NCBI GenBank assembly: GCA_030248065.1
Contig: JASAMV010005207.1
Location: forward strand, 1-64,000
Source of the DNA: Rhynchonema sp. JSB1_4
Lineage: Eukaryota; Nematoda; Chromadorea; Monhysterida; Xyalidae
Direction: 5' to 3'
DNA: 64,000 nt
Both the position numbers and the translations under genes were made by a program. Of the stretch, positions 22,660 through 37,600 are shown one piece after another. Position 1 is the stretch's first letter; every line of letters begins with the position of its first letter. The notes under the pieces were generated by a model. That model did not search any database. It saw nothing but the letters and a program-made list of their open reading frames with translations, and had not been told where the DNA came from.

Positions 22660-25600
22660 CTGCAATATGCAATAGTTATCGATTATTGGGCCTGAAAGTG
22701 TCAGCGGTCCGGGGACATCGTCGCGCGTTTTGACTTGGTCGCGCGTATTTTCAACTAGCTTCAGTTGAGGCTAAGGATTAGACTTAGGCTTATGATTGGG
22801 CTTAGGCCTAGGCTTAGGCCGACACTTCGGCTTAGGCTTACGCTTCCAGCTTTACCTAACAGCCGGATATGTTGTAATTCACAAAACGCGCGACCATGTG
22901 ACAAAGAGCGACGATGTCTCACAACCAGCTGCTGCTGCCGGTGGGGCATGTTGTTTGCCAAGATGATAAAACTTGTACGAATAGTGTGCTGGACTAGAGT
23001 TTCGCCGCAAAACTGAGATAACAAGCTTGGTGATGGTACCGCGACACCAATATTCCTCATCTACAATGGGATAAAGATGCAAGCACACACGCATACCTCC
23101 AAACAGGTGCACGTGTAGTTGCCCCCATTGTCCGTGCATTCACCCCCATTCTCACACGGCGATGACGCGCAATCATCCGACTCGTCACCGTCGCAATTCG
23201 GCGTCCAGTCCGGGTCCCATTGGCCTGTATGGGGAATGAAATTATATGTTTACTGACGATGCCCTGGTGCACCTCACGTCTGCGGAGTCTGCGGCGGGCC
23301 TCAGGAATTTTTGCGCTTTTCGGTCCAGGCATTTTCAGGCCTGAGTCCGTTCAACGAATGTTTCGGTCCCAGGATTATTCGGGGCTGGTACCAGGGACGC
23401 AACAGGTCAGCCTTGAATTCTTGGGACCCGAACGTAGCGGAGCAAGCGAGGAGCTTCAGTGAAACATTAGGCTAACCAGTCGAGTTGCATTCCATTTCCC
23501 ATGTGGCTCCGATCATCGGACTGCCGGGCGGGTCCCAAACGAGATACTGCGGGTTTTCGCATTTGAATCTGGCGTATCCTCCCTCTCGTGTGCGCATGTC
23601 ACCGTTCCAGCGATCACCGTATTTGGGCGGGACTTTCACACGACTGCCAACGTCTGCGGCCGTCAGATCGGGGCACGCTACAAACATGTAGAGGTTGAAG
23701 CTTCACTAGCCCAATGCGTCACATGACAACTCAAGCGGAAGGATGTGCGGTTTTCACACATGATGTGTAGCCAAACAACACTATGTAGAAGGGGATGAGC
23801 ACAATGTCATGTGTGTGGTTTTCGCACATAATGTGTGGTTTACAACATCGCTGTATGGAGCCTAAGCCCTATTTTTTGTAATTTTCACACATTGTTGCTT
23901 TTGTTTCCAAAACAGATAAATTACACTAGGTACATTTAGTATGTAATGTAGCAATATTATGCCGATATATCACCCCCGCAACTTACTGATGACGCACTGC
24001 GGTACGGTTGACCACAAGCCAGTCACCGGATTGCACTGCGCCTTGTATGGCGGGCCGGGATGGCTCCAATCTTTGATATAATAATCGTTAGCGTTGTCAC
24101 ACGTCACCGTAACTTCCGTGTATCCCAGGTATCGATTCGCTGCCGAGCCAGTTGCAATGATTGTGTCATTGTATGTGTACGTGGTGCCCGCTTGTTGTGT
24201 CAGATTGACACACGCTGCAAATGAGATGTTTCATAGCGAACAGTTTATGTACGGGGCAGTTGTAGAAGTACTGTTGATAATGCTTGCGCATTCGAGAACA
24301 AAGCCAACTCGCCGGTTTTTTTAGGATCACGTGGCCGCCTGCTACTGACGACTGCCTGGTGCACCGCCCGTCCGTGAAAACAGGTCGAAACGGACAACAA
24401 AAACAAACTCATATTGTCATATACAACAATTTGTTAACCGTTCGAAATATACTAAATGACCAACTTGGCAGACACATATCGGTGAGTGCTGACCAGGATG
24501 CTGTCGCGCCCACAGCGTCGCCAGGGGGAACGTCTGGGTCGCACGTCAATGTGATGTAGGCCGACAACGACACCTGAAAATTAGATAAATGGCGTAAAAA
24601 TAAACATAGTGGGCCATCTGTTCATGCATATTTTCCTAAATAGTCGTATTGTGAAATGGTTTACACTTGTCTTCCCACAGAGTCGTTGAATGCGACCAGT
24701 AAAACAGTTTTACGGGGGCGCTTCACGTGTTAAAATTGTTGCGACAACGTCTCTGTGGGAAGACATGCGTCAACTGTTTTACAATTAGCCGCAAGCACCT
24801 GCCACATGTAGCCGGCAGCGCACTGCACATCAACCATCGAGTCCTTCGGGCTTCGGTTTGTCCAGATTGTCTGTCCGTATATCGGTGTGCCTTGGTTGAG
24901 TCCGAAATTAGCCGGTTGATCGCACGCTGCAATGAAACGTCAGATTGCGCACTTACGTAAACAGCAACACATTCAAACCCCTGGTTAAAACCCTCGATGC
25001 TCACGTACCAACCTATAGGTATGTGAGATCGGGTCAATCCTTCACCGTTGAGTTGAAGGACAAGTTTCGACTTACAAAATTTAGTCATCCCCACATACTG
25101 TAAAGCGAAGGCTAACCTTGGCTATGTTCAATCGTGACCGTAGTCATTGGCTTTAAGATTGAAACCTAATATCACGCTTTATTCGCACCCACAACCGACT
25201 TGCAAAGCAGTTCTGCCCTGTTGTCCATGCGGGCGGGACGAAGCAGTCAAGGTCCATGGGACTGTCCTTGTTCGGATTACCGGTGGCCCACCCATAATTG
25301 GTCTGGCATTGGATCGACGCGGCACCGCCTTGTTCAATCAGGGTCGTGTTGTCCGACACTTGTTGTGTGTAGCTGATCACTACTGGATTGACGTTGTTGC
25401 CCATCGATACGCCGACAGCTGCGTCCGTGCCGATACAAGCTGCAGGATGACAGAAAAGTCAGATATGTTTTATTCATCAGCTAATGTATAAACATGCCCC
25501 GTGTATAAACATATATGGGCAATCACGGCTTCTCGGTCTACATATGTAGATAGCGAGCTATCCTACGAGACGTGCTTGACAGCCGATATGATAAATCTTC

Positions 25601-28600
25601 TACAGGACAGCAGTCCGGGTACTCACCAGGTTCGCAGGCTCCTTCGGTGTCCCAAGCCCCCTGTGTGCCGGCGGCTGTGTTGCAAGTGATCGTCTTGGGT
25701 GATGCAGTCTTGTCCGCCGTCCAAATGTGGTCGACATCGCATTTAATTGTTGCCTGATCCGTCAAGGGACTTCGATTTGTCAGCACAGGTGACTGGGAGT
25801 AGCCGGTTGGTGTCGTGTCGACGTTTGCGGCAGCGATTGGTGGGGGACGCACGCATGCTGCACGATAGGAACAAAGGTCGAACATAAAGGCAAGCACACA
25901 AATGTCGTGGAAGCATTCGTATGAAACATCAACTGCACTCACTCTGTTCGCAGTTCGGACTCGGCGTCGGCGCGCTCCACGCGGCCGAAGTGAGGCCGGA
26001 AGCGACGCACGTGATCGTTTTGCTCGCCGCCGTCGTGTCGCTGACCCAAACGTAGTTCGTCTGCAATCCATAATCAAACAATTTTCATCAATTGATCAAA
26101 AAATCAATCATTCAATATACGTCACACATACATTGCATTCGAGCACAGCCGTGCCGGTTGGCGCTGTTCGGCTGGTCAACACGGTCAAAGTGTACGAAGT
26201 CGGTGTCGGATTGACATCGGTGCCGACCGATGGTGGTTGAACGCACGCTGCAATTATGATCGAATGTCACTAAATGTTTCATTTATACGTACGCACACGA
26301 GCGGCGCGTTAAGGCACAGTATGTAGTGATCATTCGTAGATGCGCTCAGCGGTTATGAAACTTGGCTGTTCGGTATCCGATCTTGCCTCGGTCAAGGGCT
26401 TTTTGTGCAAAGGATAATAGGAGATTCACTGACGTTGTCCATCGTAGAAGCTGCGGCTAGACAACGACAATTAAAAACAGTTTTACGCTTTTCAAAACCA
26501 GTCACATCGTCGAACATAAAGTCACGGCCACTTGATCAAAGCCGGGCCGGACCAATTGCAACTCTGATACCGATTGCTTCATGCTGTGTTGCTTTGAATA
26601 GAAAATACTGCTAATACAGTCAAACGCACTGGGCGTACACGTCGGACTGGTGTCCCAGACGGCCGTTGTGCCACCGCCGGTGCATCGCAAGTTTTTGGTG
26701 GCACACGATGTGGCACACGCCGTCTCCTCGCCGGTCCAGTAATGATCGGCATCACACTGAATGGTCGCATTCGAATTCAACGTGCTGCGCGAGTTTGAGT
26801 GCACGCTATTGGTGTAGGTCACAGCGGCACCGTCAACGTTTGTGCCCAACGTCGGTGGTTGCACGCAGGCTGCAAATGGGCGGCATTAGTGCTTGGTTAT
26901 TGTCAGTATGACCGGTAAGGTCTGTTGTCAGTGCTTTTGATCAACGTACTGTTTTCACAAGTTCGATGCGCCGACCACTCGCCGTTGGCGTCGCAAACAA
27001 TATTCTTCTGTCCGTCCGTTTGGTCCGAGTTCCAAACGTAGTTGGTGATGCACACGAGTTGTGCGTTGTCGCCAATCGTGCTGAAACATTACAATCTTGT
27101 CTTGGTGCTGAACCATGACGTTCAAGAAATTTGGCATTTCAGTACAAAAAATAATGTGACATGATACTCGTATACAGTGTTCGAACGGGATTCATTTTTA
27201 ATCCCGGGATCGGGATCGGACTTGGGATCAAGAAAGTGTCGGGATCGGGATCCCGATTTTGAAAACCCGGGATCCCGGGATCGGGATCGGGATTGACCAG
27301 ATAGTCCTAAAGCGATAGTTTATATCATTTTATGCATAAGATAGTCCAAAAGCGATGGTTTTTATCATTTTATGCATAAGATGCAAGTTAGTGTCACAGA
27401 CAACCATGAAACATGTTTATCACACATGGATAAACACCCGGAACAGTAATTAAAGCCGATTGAAAATCGAGAATAGCTGATAACGGATAAGCTCAAAGAT
27501 CATAATTGTAGTCGATCAGTGGCAAAGTCTATGACAAAAAGACAAGCATTTCTGGTTTCAAGCAGTATCTTTTGTCATGAAACAAATCATCTGCACTGGA
27601 AAAGAGCTGTTCAGAAGGGACGCTCGTGGGCGGAGTGCTTAGATTTTTGGAAGCTAGACGTGCCAGTCGCGGAAACTTTGTCTCATTTGTTGCCCACCAT
27701 GACAACATTTCCTAGAAACTGAGTCCCTTCGTTCGATGCAACTTTGTGTAACCGTTCAGTTCTATAGCTCGACTTGTTCGCGATTGATGGTGCTTGCTGT
27801 TTCATCACGCTCGGAATCAGCCGTCGAGCACCTCTTAGGGGCGCGGCAATGCAAACACGGTTGTGGGCCACGGGTCATCAATATTCTATGTCGAATGACC
27901 GCCCCGCGTTTGCATGGCCGTACTTGCGGGTCACTCGAACCATTACACACAAAAATGAACCAATCACCGCTGTGCTACGGCATGTCTGCGACGTTGGCTC
28001 GACGTTGATGGGTTAATTTTTGTATGTTGCAGCCAAATAAATGTTTCAAGTGACCCGCAAACCGCGCCCCGCAAGTGCGGCCATGCAAACGCGGGGCGGG
28101 GCGGTTGTTGGACATATAGAATATTTTTCTGACTCGTGACTCGCGCTCGCGTTTGCATGGCCGCGCCCTTACAACAGCTTGGCGAATTATGATTGCATAA
28201 TTTTTTTACTTTTTGTTCTCAAAACTTAATCCCGATCCCGGTACTTTTTTGGGCGGGATCGGGATTGACTTTTTCAAAATGACGGGATCGGGATCGGGAT
28301 CAGAAAAAGGGCCCGGGATACCGGGATCGGGATCCCGTTCGAACACTGCTCGTATATACCTGTTTCCATTGACAGCAGCGGTTGTGTATCCGGCTGGTGA
28401 TGTGTCCACATTCGAACCGGTGGTGATTGGTGGCGGACGGATGCAGGCTGCAATGATGGATTTTCGATTTGAGTTACATTTTCATGCCTTTTTCGGGATT
28501 CATTGCTGATACTCTCACACGACGACCTGACGACGTGTCGAAATACTACTTTGTGTCATGCATCCCGGTCCAAACAATTATTCGTCAAAACTACACATTA

Positions 28601-31600
28601 AAAAATCACTCATTAAATTACATCACATTAAAAAATCACTCATTAATAAAATCACTCATTAATTGACATGAACTGACTGGCAACACAGTAGTCATTGGTG
28701 GTCCACAATCCGGTGTTCTGACAGGTGATGTTCTTGTGTCCGGTGGTGCTGTCCGACCAGATGTATCCCGCCTCACATTCCAGTACCGCGTCATCTCCCT
28801 CCATACTTTGGCCGGACGCTGCTGCAGCCAATTGATAGGCGACTGGTGTAGCGCTCACATTGCTCGATGCCGTGAGCGTCGGTGGACGCACGCATGCTGA
28901 AACATCAAGTACAATGGGTTTAGACGTTTTGGCAGTTTGATAATTCAATCACGTTCTGATGAATAAACAGCTTAAAGTGGAGCCAAGCATAAAGGGCAAT
29001 ATGGGAACTTTTTTGTCCGTTGTTGGATGGAAGCGGAGTTTCACATTAGTCTTGTTTTTGCTTCAACTGCGGTGTTTGATGGAATTGCGGTACCATTTTT
29101 GATCAGCGTAAAAATAATTTTTGCGCTGAGCGAAATCTATACCACTAAAACAGGAAGACGTATGTATGTCTGTGGCCCCCTCCCTCGGAGGTGCGGATGG
29201 GTCAATTTTCACGGGTAGCTTTGGGTATGCTAACGGGTCTTCGGGGGAGGACGGTGGCACGGCACGGGCGCGGCGCTGTAGCCGGGCCGTAGGCACGGGT
29301 CCCGTCTATGTATACATAGTTAGTCCAATGTGCACAACTCACAAAACACAAATGGCAAAACACTGTCCAACAAAACAAGACTGGGCAAACTCCGTTCCTA
29401 CTTATTTCCGGGTGGCGTTGATATAGCGTCCACTAAAAGTTGATGATCATCACTTACTCGCCACACAGTTCATGCTTGTGTCCCAGGTGACGCTGGCGCT
29501 GTTGCCAGTGCACGAAACGAGCTTGGTGCCGATCGCTCCATCGGACCAGGCGTAGTTGCCGGCCAGACATTGCAGCGACGCATTTGAATTGATCGGACTT
29601 CGACTCGTCAGCACGGTGGCCGAGTAAGCCGTTGGTGTTGGGTCGACGTTTGTGCCCGGCGTCGGTGGGCGGGTGCAAGCTGTAAATTGGTGGATTGACT
29701 TGGCGCTGTAGGCTCCTCTTTATGCGTGACATGACCGGGACCGACTACCGTCTTTTGACCACTGTAAAGTCAATCTGTGGAATGGTAATTAGATAGTACG
29801 GTCACATCAGATTCGGGCAGAGCAAAACAACGTTGAAAATTTTGTTGTTCTGAGGGTTTCACTGTGGCCGGCACGTTTTACGCGATCAAAACAATAGCTC
29901 GTGCGTGCACACAAAAATGCAGAAGTAACAAATAACAACAACACATGCACCTAAGTTAAAAAAATGACTAACTTGGCGCGCACGGATAGTTGACTGTGTC
30001 CCAGCCATGCCCGACCAAACAGGCCTTCGTCTTTGTGGCGCACGTGGCGCCGGTGCATGGCGAATAATCGGGATACCAGACGTGATTGGCATTGCACTCC
30101 ATCGTGCCCGTGCCTCCGATCGGGGTGCGACTTGTGAGCACGGTCACCGAAAATGGCGAGGTTCCGATGAGCGCACTGTTTGTGTCCGTTGGGAAGGACG
30201 CTTGGTCGCAGCCTGAAACCGGCCGAGTGGAAGGGGAGTGTTGGAATTTGCATTCCTAAATTACAAGCTGACGACTAGGCACAGTATGGGTCTGGTTGAA
30301 AGCTTCAGAGATTGAGCAAATTTCGCGTGTACTTAAAATCTCGCTTGTGGACTTACTGCCGACACAGTTGGGACTTGCTGACCAGGCGGCGGTGCCCGCC
30401 GACCCGGTGCAGGTCAACGTTTTGGTGGCACAGCTGGTGGCGCACGGCGTCTCCTCGCCCGACCAGTAGAATCCGGCAAGACATTCGATGGTGGCCGTCG
30501 CTGTGATCGGACATCGCGTGTTCGTGTACACTTGCGCTGAGTACGGTGTCGTTGACAGCGTCACATTAGCGCCAAGAGTCGGGTTTTGATCGCATGCTGC
30601 AATCGCGGAGAAATAATCGATTACACGCAGACTATGGACTTCCGAACATAACAAATAATGAACAAAACATATCGGAATCTGGACCAACTGTTTTCACACG
30701 CCAAATGCGCGCCCCAGTTGCCATCTGTACCGCAAATTATGACTTTTTGCCCATCCGTTTTATCGACAGCCCAGACATGATTCGCTTGGCAGACGAGTTG
30801 AGCGTTGTCGCCGATGGTGCTGGCAAAAAGGATTGAGGGTCCTGATGTGAAAGTTTACAATAAAAAATAAATTAGTTTTTTTATTGTATTGGTCCACGGA
30901 CCCGCTCAAGATGCGACCCACTTGCTCCCAACAAAGGTCGAAATTGTGCGCTTCACCTTCAAGATGCAGTGAAAAAGAAATCATGGGTCACACGCCACAT
31001 CAAAAAGACCGCACACGAAGTAATGTTTCAGAGTTGTAATGACGTTGGCTGAGTGCATGCACGTGCGATTGCTGTTTCTTTGCATTTTCAAGGTGTTTCA
31101 TGGAATTTCGACCGCAGCTGGGAGTTGGCTCACAACGTTGATTGACGACTTTCTTTGACACGAATAAGAAGGAACGACTATACATACACATACCTGTTCC
31201 CATTCACGGCCGCAGTCGTGTAGCCGGCTGGTGTTGTGTCGACAAATTGTGCGCCATCAATTGGCGGTGGTCGAATGCATGCTGAAACCAATTTTGTGAA
31301 ATTTCGCTCAACACTTTTTTATGGCCGAAAGGTTGGAAATACAAAACTTACTCGGCACGCAGGTGTCATGCGCTGTCCATAAGCCCGACGATTGACAGGT
31401 GACGTTCTTGTGTCCGGTCGAATTGTCCGACCAAATGTGCCCGGTCTCGCATTGCAGCACTGCGTCGTCACCGGTGACACTGTTGCCATTGATCGGCGCC
31501 AGTTGATAGGCGACCGGCGTGCTGGCGACGTTGCTGCCGGCGCTCAGTGTTGGCGGACGTGTACACACTGAACAAGGACCATCGTGTTATTCACTCAAGA

Positions 31601-34600
31601 ACCAGTTCTATGTTTGCACATCGCCTTGAACGCTAATATTTGCAATTTTTTGTCCTTGGTTTGTTAAGACTTTTATGGTTGCAAAATGTTGTGTTCAACG
31701 CTCTCCAAAATCCAGTCAGTAGTTGGGTCGAGATCAAGGATCCAATGACAGACAACAATTCCTTACGTTGCACACAATTGAGACTGGTCTCCCATGTGAC
31801 AGAGGACAGGTCACCGACACATTTGATGTCCTTTGTGCCGGTGGCACCGTCTGACCAAACGTATCCAGTTTGGCATTGCAAAGTGGCTGTTGAATTGATC
31901 GGACTCAGAGTCGATAGCACGGTGGCACCGTATGCCGTTGGCGTTGCGTCAACGTTGGTGCCTAACGTAGTTGGCGGCCGGGTGCACGCTGGAGTTGGCA
32001 ATGTCACTGTCATTTATTCATAAGACAGCCAATGGCTGTGTCTAAAACAGCGCAAACGAAGCACGCCAATGAAGCTATTCACGCAAGAAACAGACCCGAC
32101 CAGTTAGACTCACTTGGCGCACAAGTATGGTTGGCAGTCGGATCCCAGCCCGGGCCGGCAACACACGCCTTCGTCTTTGTGCTGCAGCTGGCACCGGTGC
32201 ACGGCGAATGATCGGGATACCAGACGTGATTGGCATTGCACTCCACTGTGCCAGTGGCAGCAAGTGGACTGCGATTTGTGAGCACAGTTGCTGAGAACGG
32301 CGTGGTCGCCACCAATGCACTGTTCGTTTCGAGTGGGAAGGCCGTTTGATCGCAAGCTGATCAAAGGCACAAATCGGTTTTAATGACTTTCAATAAATAT
32401 TATCACAAGAGCTACGCAGGTAAGTGCCATTGTCCGCCGCGTTAGCTGCTATATGAGTCACCCACTTGCACTGCACGTCGGACTGGTCTCCCAATAGGGC
32501 GCGGTCGCATGTGTCATGCAGGTCAATGTCTTCTGCGGACAAGTGGTCGCACATGTGGCCTCCTCGCCCGTCCACACATGATTGGTCGCACATTCGATGG
32601 TGGCCGTTGAGTTGATCGTACTGCGTTCGGTCCAGACCGTGTGGTTGAATGGTGTGGTCGCGGCCAGAGTCACGTTCATTGACAGCGTCGGGTTTTGGTC
32701 GCAGGCTGCAATTTTTGAATTGTGTTATGTCCGCTGTATGGTTGCTGTTGCACATTGAGGGACAGCCACCAGCGTATGCACTTTTTGTTTTCTACCAGTG
32801 AGCAATACACCAAACGCGTGCTCAGACTATCGAGCCACATTTCAACACATCCACACATCGAGTGAACAGGACAAAGTGACACTCGCTCGCGATGATCTTA
32901 CTTGGTTCACAGGTGAGATGTGGGCCCCAGGTTCCGTTGGCCTGACACGGGATGCTCTTCCAAGCATCAGTCTTATCGAGCCAGGTGTAGTTGGTTGTAC
33001 AGTTCAACCACGCCACGTCACCAACATTGCTAAAAGAGTAAAAGTTGATATACGGTTAAAAACCGGGCTCGAAGTTGTAAAACACAGGATCACATTATTG
33101 TCAACGTTAGGCAACTAAGCGGCTGACCTGTTACCAGCGCCGTTCGCTGCTTGACCGTAGCCCATTGGCGTGGTTTGTACGTTCTGACCAGCTGTGATGA
33201 CCGGCGGACGCGTGCAACCTGCAACACGGTTAACGTTTCACAGCTCGCTGATCTTACATTCAAGCGTCTATTGTGAAACAACACAATTTCGGGATTGGAA
33301 ATTGTTCAAGAAAGAATACGGCATACTTGTGCAATAATCGATCAGAGGTGCGGCTGCGCAGTAGTCGGCTGTATAATAAAAGAAAGATAATATGCTTGCT
33401 TCAATATTAGGCACAGACGTTCGTACCCTGAATCAGGAAAACATACTCGAGTATTCACACATGTAGTTGTAAAGAGTGGTGCAATCGTGTGTAAACCACA
33501 GGGCGTTTTGACCGCTGTTATGGGTTGTACCGGTGCATCTGCAGCAAATGGCAATCACACAGTTTAAAGAGGTTTAAATTTGAAGAGAAACCATGTTGTC
33601 ATGCACAACTTCCGTCAACTTCAACTCACACTCCACTTCCGTATGTGGTTACCGTCAACGCTGCGCCAACTGATTCTGGTATTTGTACTTTGGCACCGGG
33701 TTGTGTGGCACTGGTGTACCAGCGGTAGGCGTTCTCGCAGTTCCAGAAGGCGCCTGCGTTGAAACAAGACTTCTAATAAAATTCAAGGGGTATGCAAAGC
33801 TCAATGGAGCCTCTTCAGTCGAAGCACAATGTCAAATAATTGACAACTTCACTTACCAAATTGTGTATAAGTAGTTATCGAGTACAGGGGCCATTTGACA
33901 AACGTCCAAAAGTCTTCAGTGTCGGGTGTTACCAGTCTGCCAGCTGTACCACCGTAGGTACCGGCACCACCCTGACACGCTGCCTCTGTTAGGGTGCCGG
34001 CCATTGTCGCGGCACTACGGGCGATACATTTGTTCGTCCTCGAATACCACTTGCCACCAGCGGACTCGCACGATGAACGAAAGTCTGAGCATTGAATTTG
34101 TTGAGAACTTTTCAGAAATCTATCTGACATCCGTAAACCAAATCACCGTTAGTTCCTACAGCTTTCACACTAATTTGAAACAAGAATAAGATCACTGTCG
34201 TATTGTCAAACCTGTGCTGATCTGCACCAGTTTCCACTGCTGATCATTTGCGCCGGTGTAGACCTCTTTGGTCACTCTGTCGTCCGCTTGTGCTGTCACG
34301 TAGTGTTGTGTGGTGACGGTGAAGTTGAAGTAGAGTTGACACCAGCCACTGTCCGTTGGTGCGAGTATCACCTATAGGAACGTGAATGAGTGGAGTGGTG
34401 GGTGGTGAGAATTGGGGACAGGACGCTCGAATTGTGGTGAAGTGGAGTCCATGTGACAATGTTGAATCATGTGAACAAACACACAGAATGTACCTTCAAG
34501 TTCGCATCGCCATCGGCCCATGTGGTCAACTGATGTTGCCAACCGGCGGCTTGTGCACTGTCGCCTGTCAAACACGCCGTGGGTAGACCGCTGTCCTGAA

Positions 34601-37600
34601 AAAATTTGACTATGCCCCATTTTCAGCCTTTGTGAATTCAATTAGGATCATCATACCCCTTTCTGTGCCATGTAGAACGTCCCATCGCCGACTGCCTTGA
34701 ATATCCACTTCTGATGGTCGTAGCAGTTGTAAGGTTCGCGCCAGACCAGATGCCCTGGGGCGACCGGCAGGTCCGTGGACGCAGTCACCTTGGCACTCAG
34801 ATAGTCGAAGGTGTATTGCCGGTTCTGGATTTTGTATTCAACCCACTCGAGCGGCACACATTCCGAGTAGCACACGTACGCCTTCCAATGGGGCATCAAC
34901 GGTTTGCAGTACTCGTTGGCCCCGCACGGATTGGACGCACACGGGTCCGTGCCTGTGTGTGTGAAGTGTGGAGTGTTCGGTTGGGAATGTATAAACCAAC
35001 TTTTTACCGTTTGTTTTGCTAGCGCAAACACTGTAACAACGGTTTCGCGATTGAAATAAGTTGTTCGTCTTTGATGTGTGTGATAATACACGCACACCCA
35101 GGCATGGCAGGTATATACAATGACCTGAACCAGCTTCAATGCTTTGATTTGGGCATCAAAAGTTGATGAAAGAAAGGTATGCCAAAAGTTGATGAAATTT
35201 TCGAAACGGGTAAATCCGTTGAGTGTAAAGGTCGGTGGAAAGCTCGTCGACAGCTCAACCTCCTTGAAACATTCCACGTTAATACAGGCAATGTCTCGCG
35301 AGAACACCAAAGCAACATTGCAGAACCCAACCAGTGCAGAACAACATGAAACATGCGTAGGTACTAACGAAATTCGCAGATGAACGGTTGTGCCTCGCGA
35401 CACATTGCGTCACGCAGGCCCCTCGGCGTGGTGGTGAACTTGGCCATCGCGCACCGTTGCGGCGCCGGTGCGTTGTTCGGTTCGCCGCTCGACCACGTCT
35501 CCGAGCCGATGAATTCACGATTGAACTGCCAGTTGACGCCTGTCCAGTACCAGCCGTCACCGAAACCGCCCTGCGGATCCTGCCGGTACGCGCCTGCCCA
35601 CGCGTACGTCACCGAGTTGGCCGGTTGCTGCATACCATCATTGCAGTCAGACATATTGAAGGGGTTCAGGCTCATTCTCACACCAAACAGTCCGTGTCTA
35701 GACCTCGAGTTTCGTAACCAGTCAGCGACGTTGAACTCATACTACGCCAAATCAAGAAGCAATATTAGCGAATATGACGATTTCTCCCAATCGTGTTCAG
35801 TAAGGGAGTGATTGCGATTACAAAGTACCTTACGCTTTTGCACGCACTCTATGATTCAAGAACAGAGCCTTCATGAATACCATGGATTGTTTGGATAGCA
35901 CAACTCAGTGCCCCCGCAGTATGCTTGACACTAAGAAAATCAATTTACGGCGAAAACGTGAAGAACATCCAATATGCGACCACTCACCACCAACTGTGTG
36001 TAGATGTAGTCGATGTAGGGTCGTGAGTCTGCCGCCCACAAGTACCCGCCGGTCATCCCACCCAGTCCAGTGTAGCACTGTTGCTGCGCGTCATGCCAAT
36101 TCATGGTCGTGCCCCACGAGAACACAAAGCACGCCCCGTCCCAGGACATTTTCTCGCGGTTTGAGCCCGACGAATAACCGGTACAATAGTCGGGCGTGTT
36201 CGGCAGGATCACCGGTGCACCCGGACAGTAGTCAGCTATAAAACAATTGAAAATTTCTTCATCTTCACTATGCCCGTACAAAAAAGTACAATTCTCTTGA
36301 AAATGGGAAAGGCAACTATGTGGATATCGTTCACGCGCGTTTTTGTTGAGCAACAATGTCCAGCTGCATGTTCTGGAGAAAACCTTGACTCAACGAATCA
36401 ACTTTCGGACCGCCCTATGTTTAACTCACACATCATTTCGCACAATCCGTGGTTGTTGGCCGTGCACGAACTTTTCTTCCAGTCTTCGTTGTCCTTGATT
36501 TTGGTGCATCTACATCGAGAGGTAATTGATCATGATAGTGATACATAAGTGTTTTGCTATGAACTCGTCGTATATATGCCCTTTTGACGCGTCACAACGA
36601 CAGACGTGGGTCGAACAAAATATCTAATTATGGCGGAAGTTATTCCAACAATGGTCATTATCCACACTAACTCGTTGCTTCCGACGCTGGTCGCAAAGAC
36701 ATTGATGTCGGAATCAGCTTCGGGTGGTATGTCCATTGGTACCATCGGTTGTATCGGAGTCGACCACCAGCGATAGGCACCGTAGCCGTATTTGGCACCT
36801 TCGACAAAACGGCACTGTGTATTATGATCAGCAACTGCACTACGCATGTCAATACTCCCAACTTATTTCAACAATTTTGGACGTCAGAACATCCTGCACT
36901 AACCGATGTACATGTCTTCGGACGGCTGCGGATCGAAGAACATTCCTTTGATCCACGTCCACAAAATCTGCGAACAAAATTAACATCAGAAAGGGCATAT
37001 ATAATGCTTGATCATCCGAGCCATTTGTCTTGGACGTTGTAGGATTCAAATCACGTAAGGAAACGTTGTCAAAGATGGATTATGGGCCAAAGCGACAATG
37101 GCTAAGACGGATGGGGTCTACCATTATCGACTACTAATTACTGCCATAAATTCTGCGTTATTGTGGAAGCAGTGCGCTAATGCGCGCGTGCCGAAAGCCT
37201 TTTTGAAGCACCCTTTTACTGCTATATAATTTTAGGCATCTGTGGTGAATGAAATAAGTTGTCAATTGCAAATAAAAATCGTCGTGTGTACATTAATGTA
37301 TACCTTTTCATCAACATTGGCCAATCGCGCAGCGTAGTTTGAGTTGATGGAGGTGGCGGTTGCCTGACACATGGTGTAATGCGAGGCTTGGTCGGTCAAT
37401 GTGGCTTGGATGAAGAAACACTTATTGTTCAGATTGTACCATTTGCCGCCGTTTGCCAAACAGTCCGACTCGATGTCTGGAAATGGTGATCACCTCGGTG
37501 TCATTCAGCTGATGCTCTACATATATGAATCGTGATTGTTTGCTAGGCTACATACATCAGGATTCAGGCTGACTCGTGGCTAATTGTAATGTTATGTACA

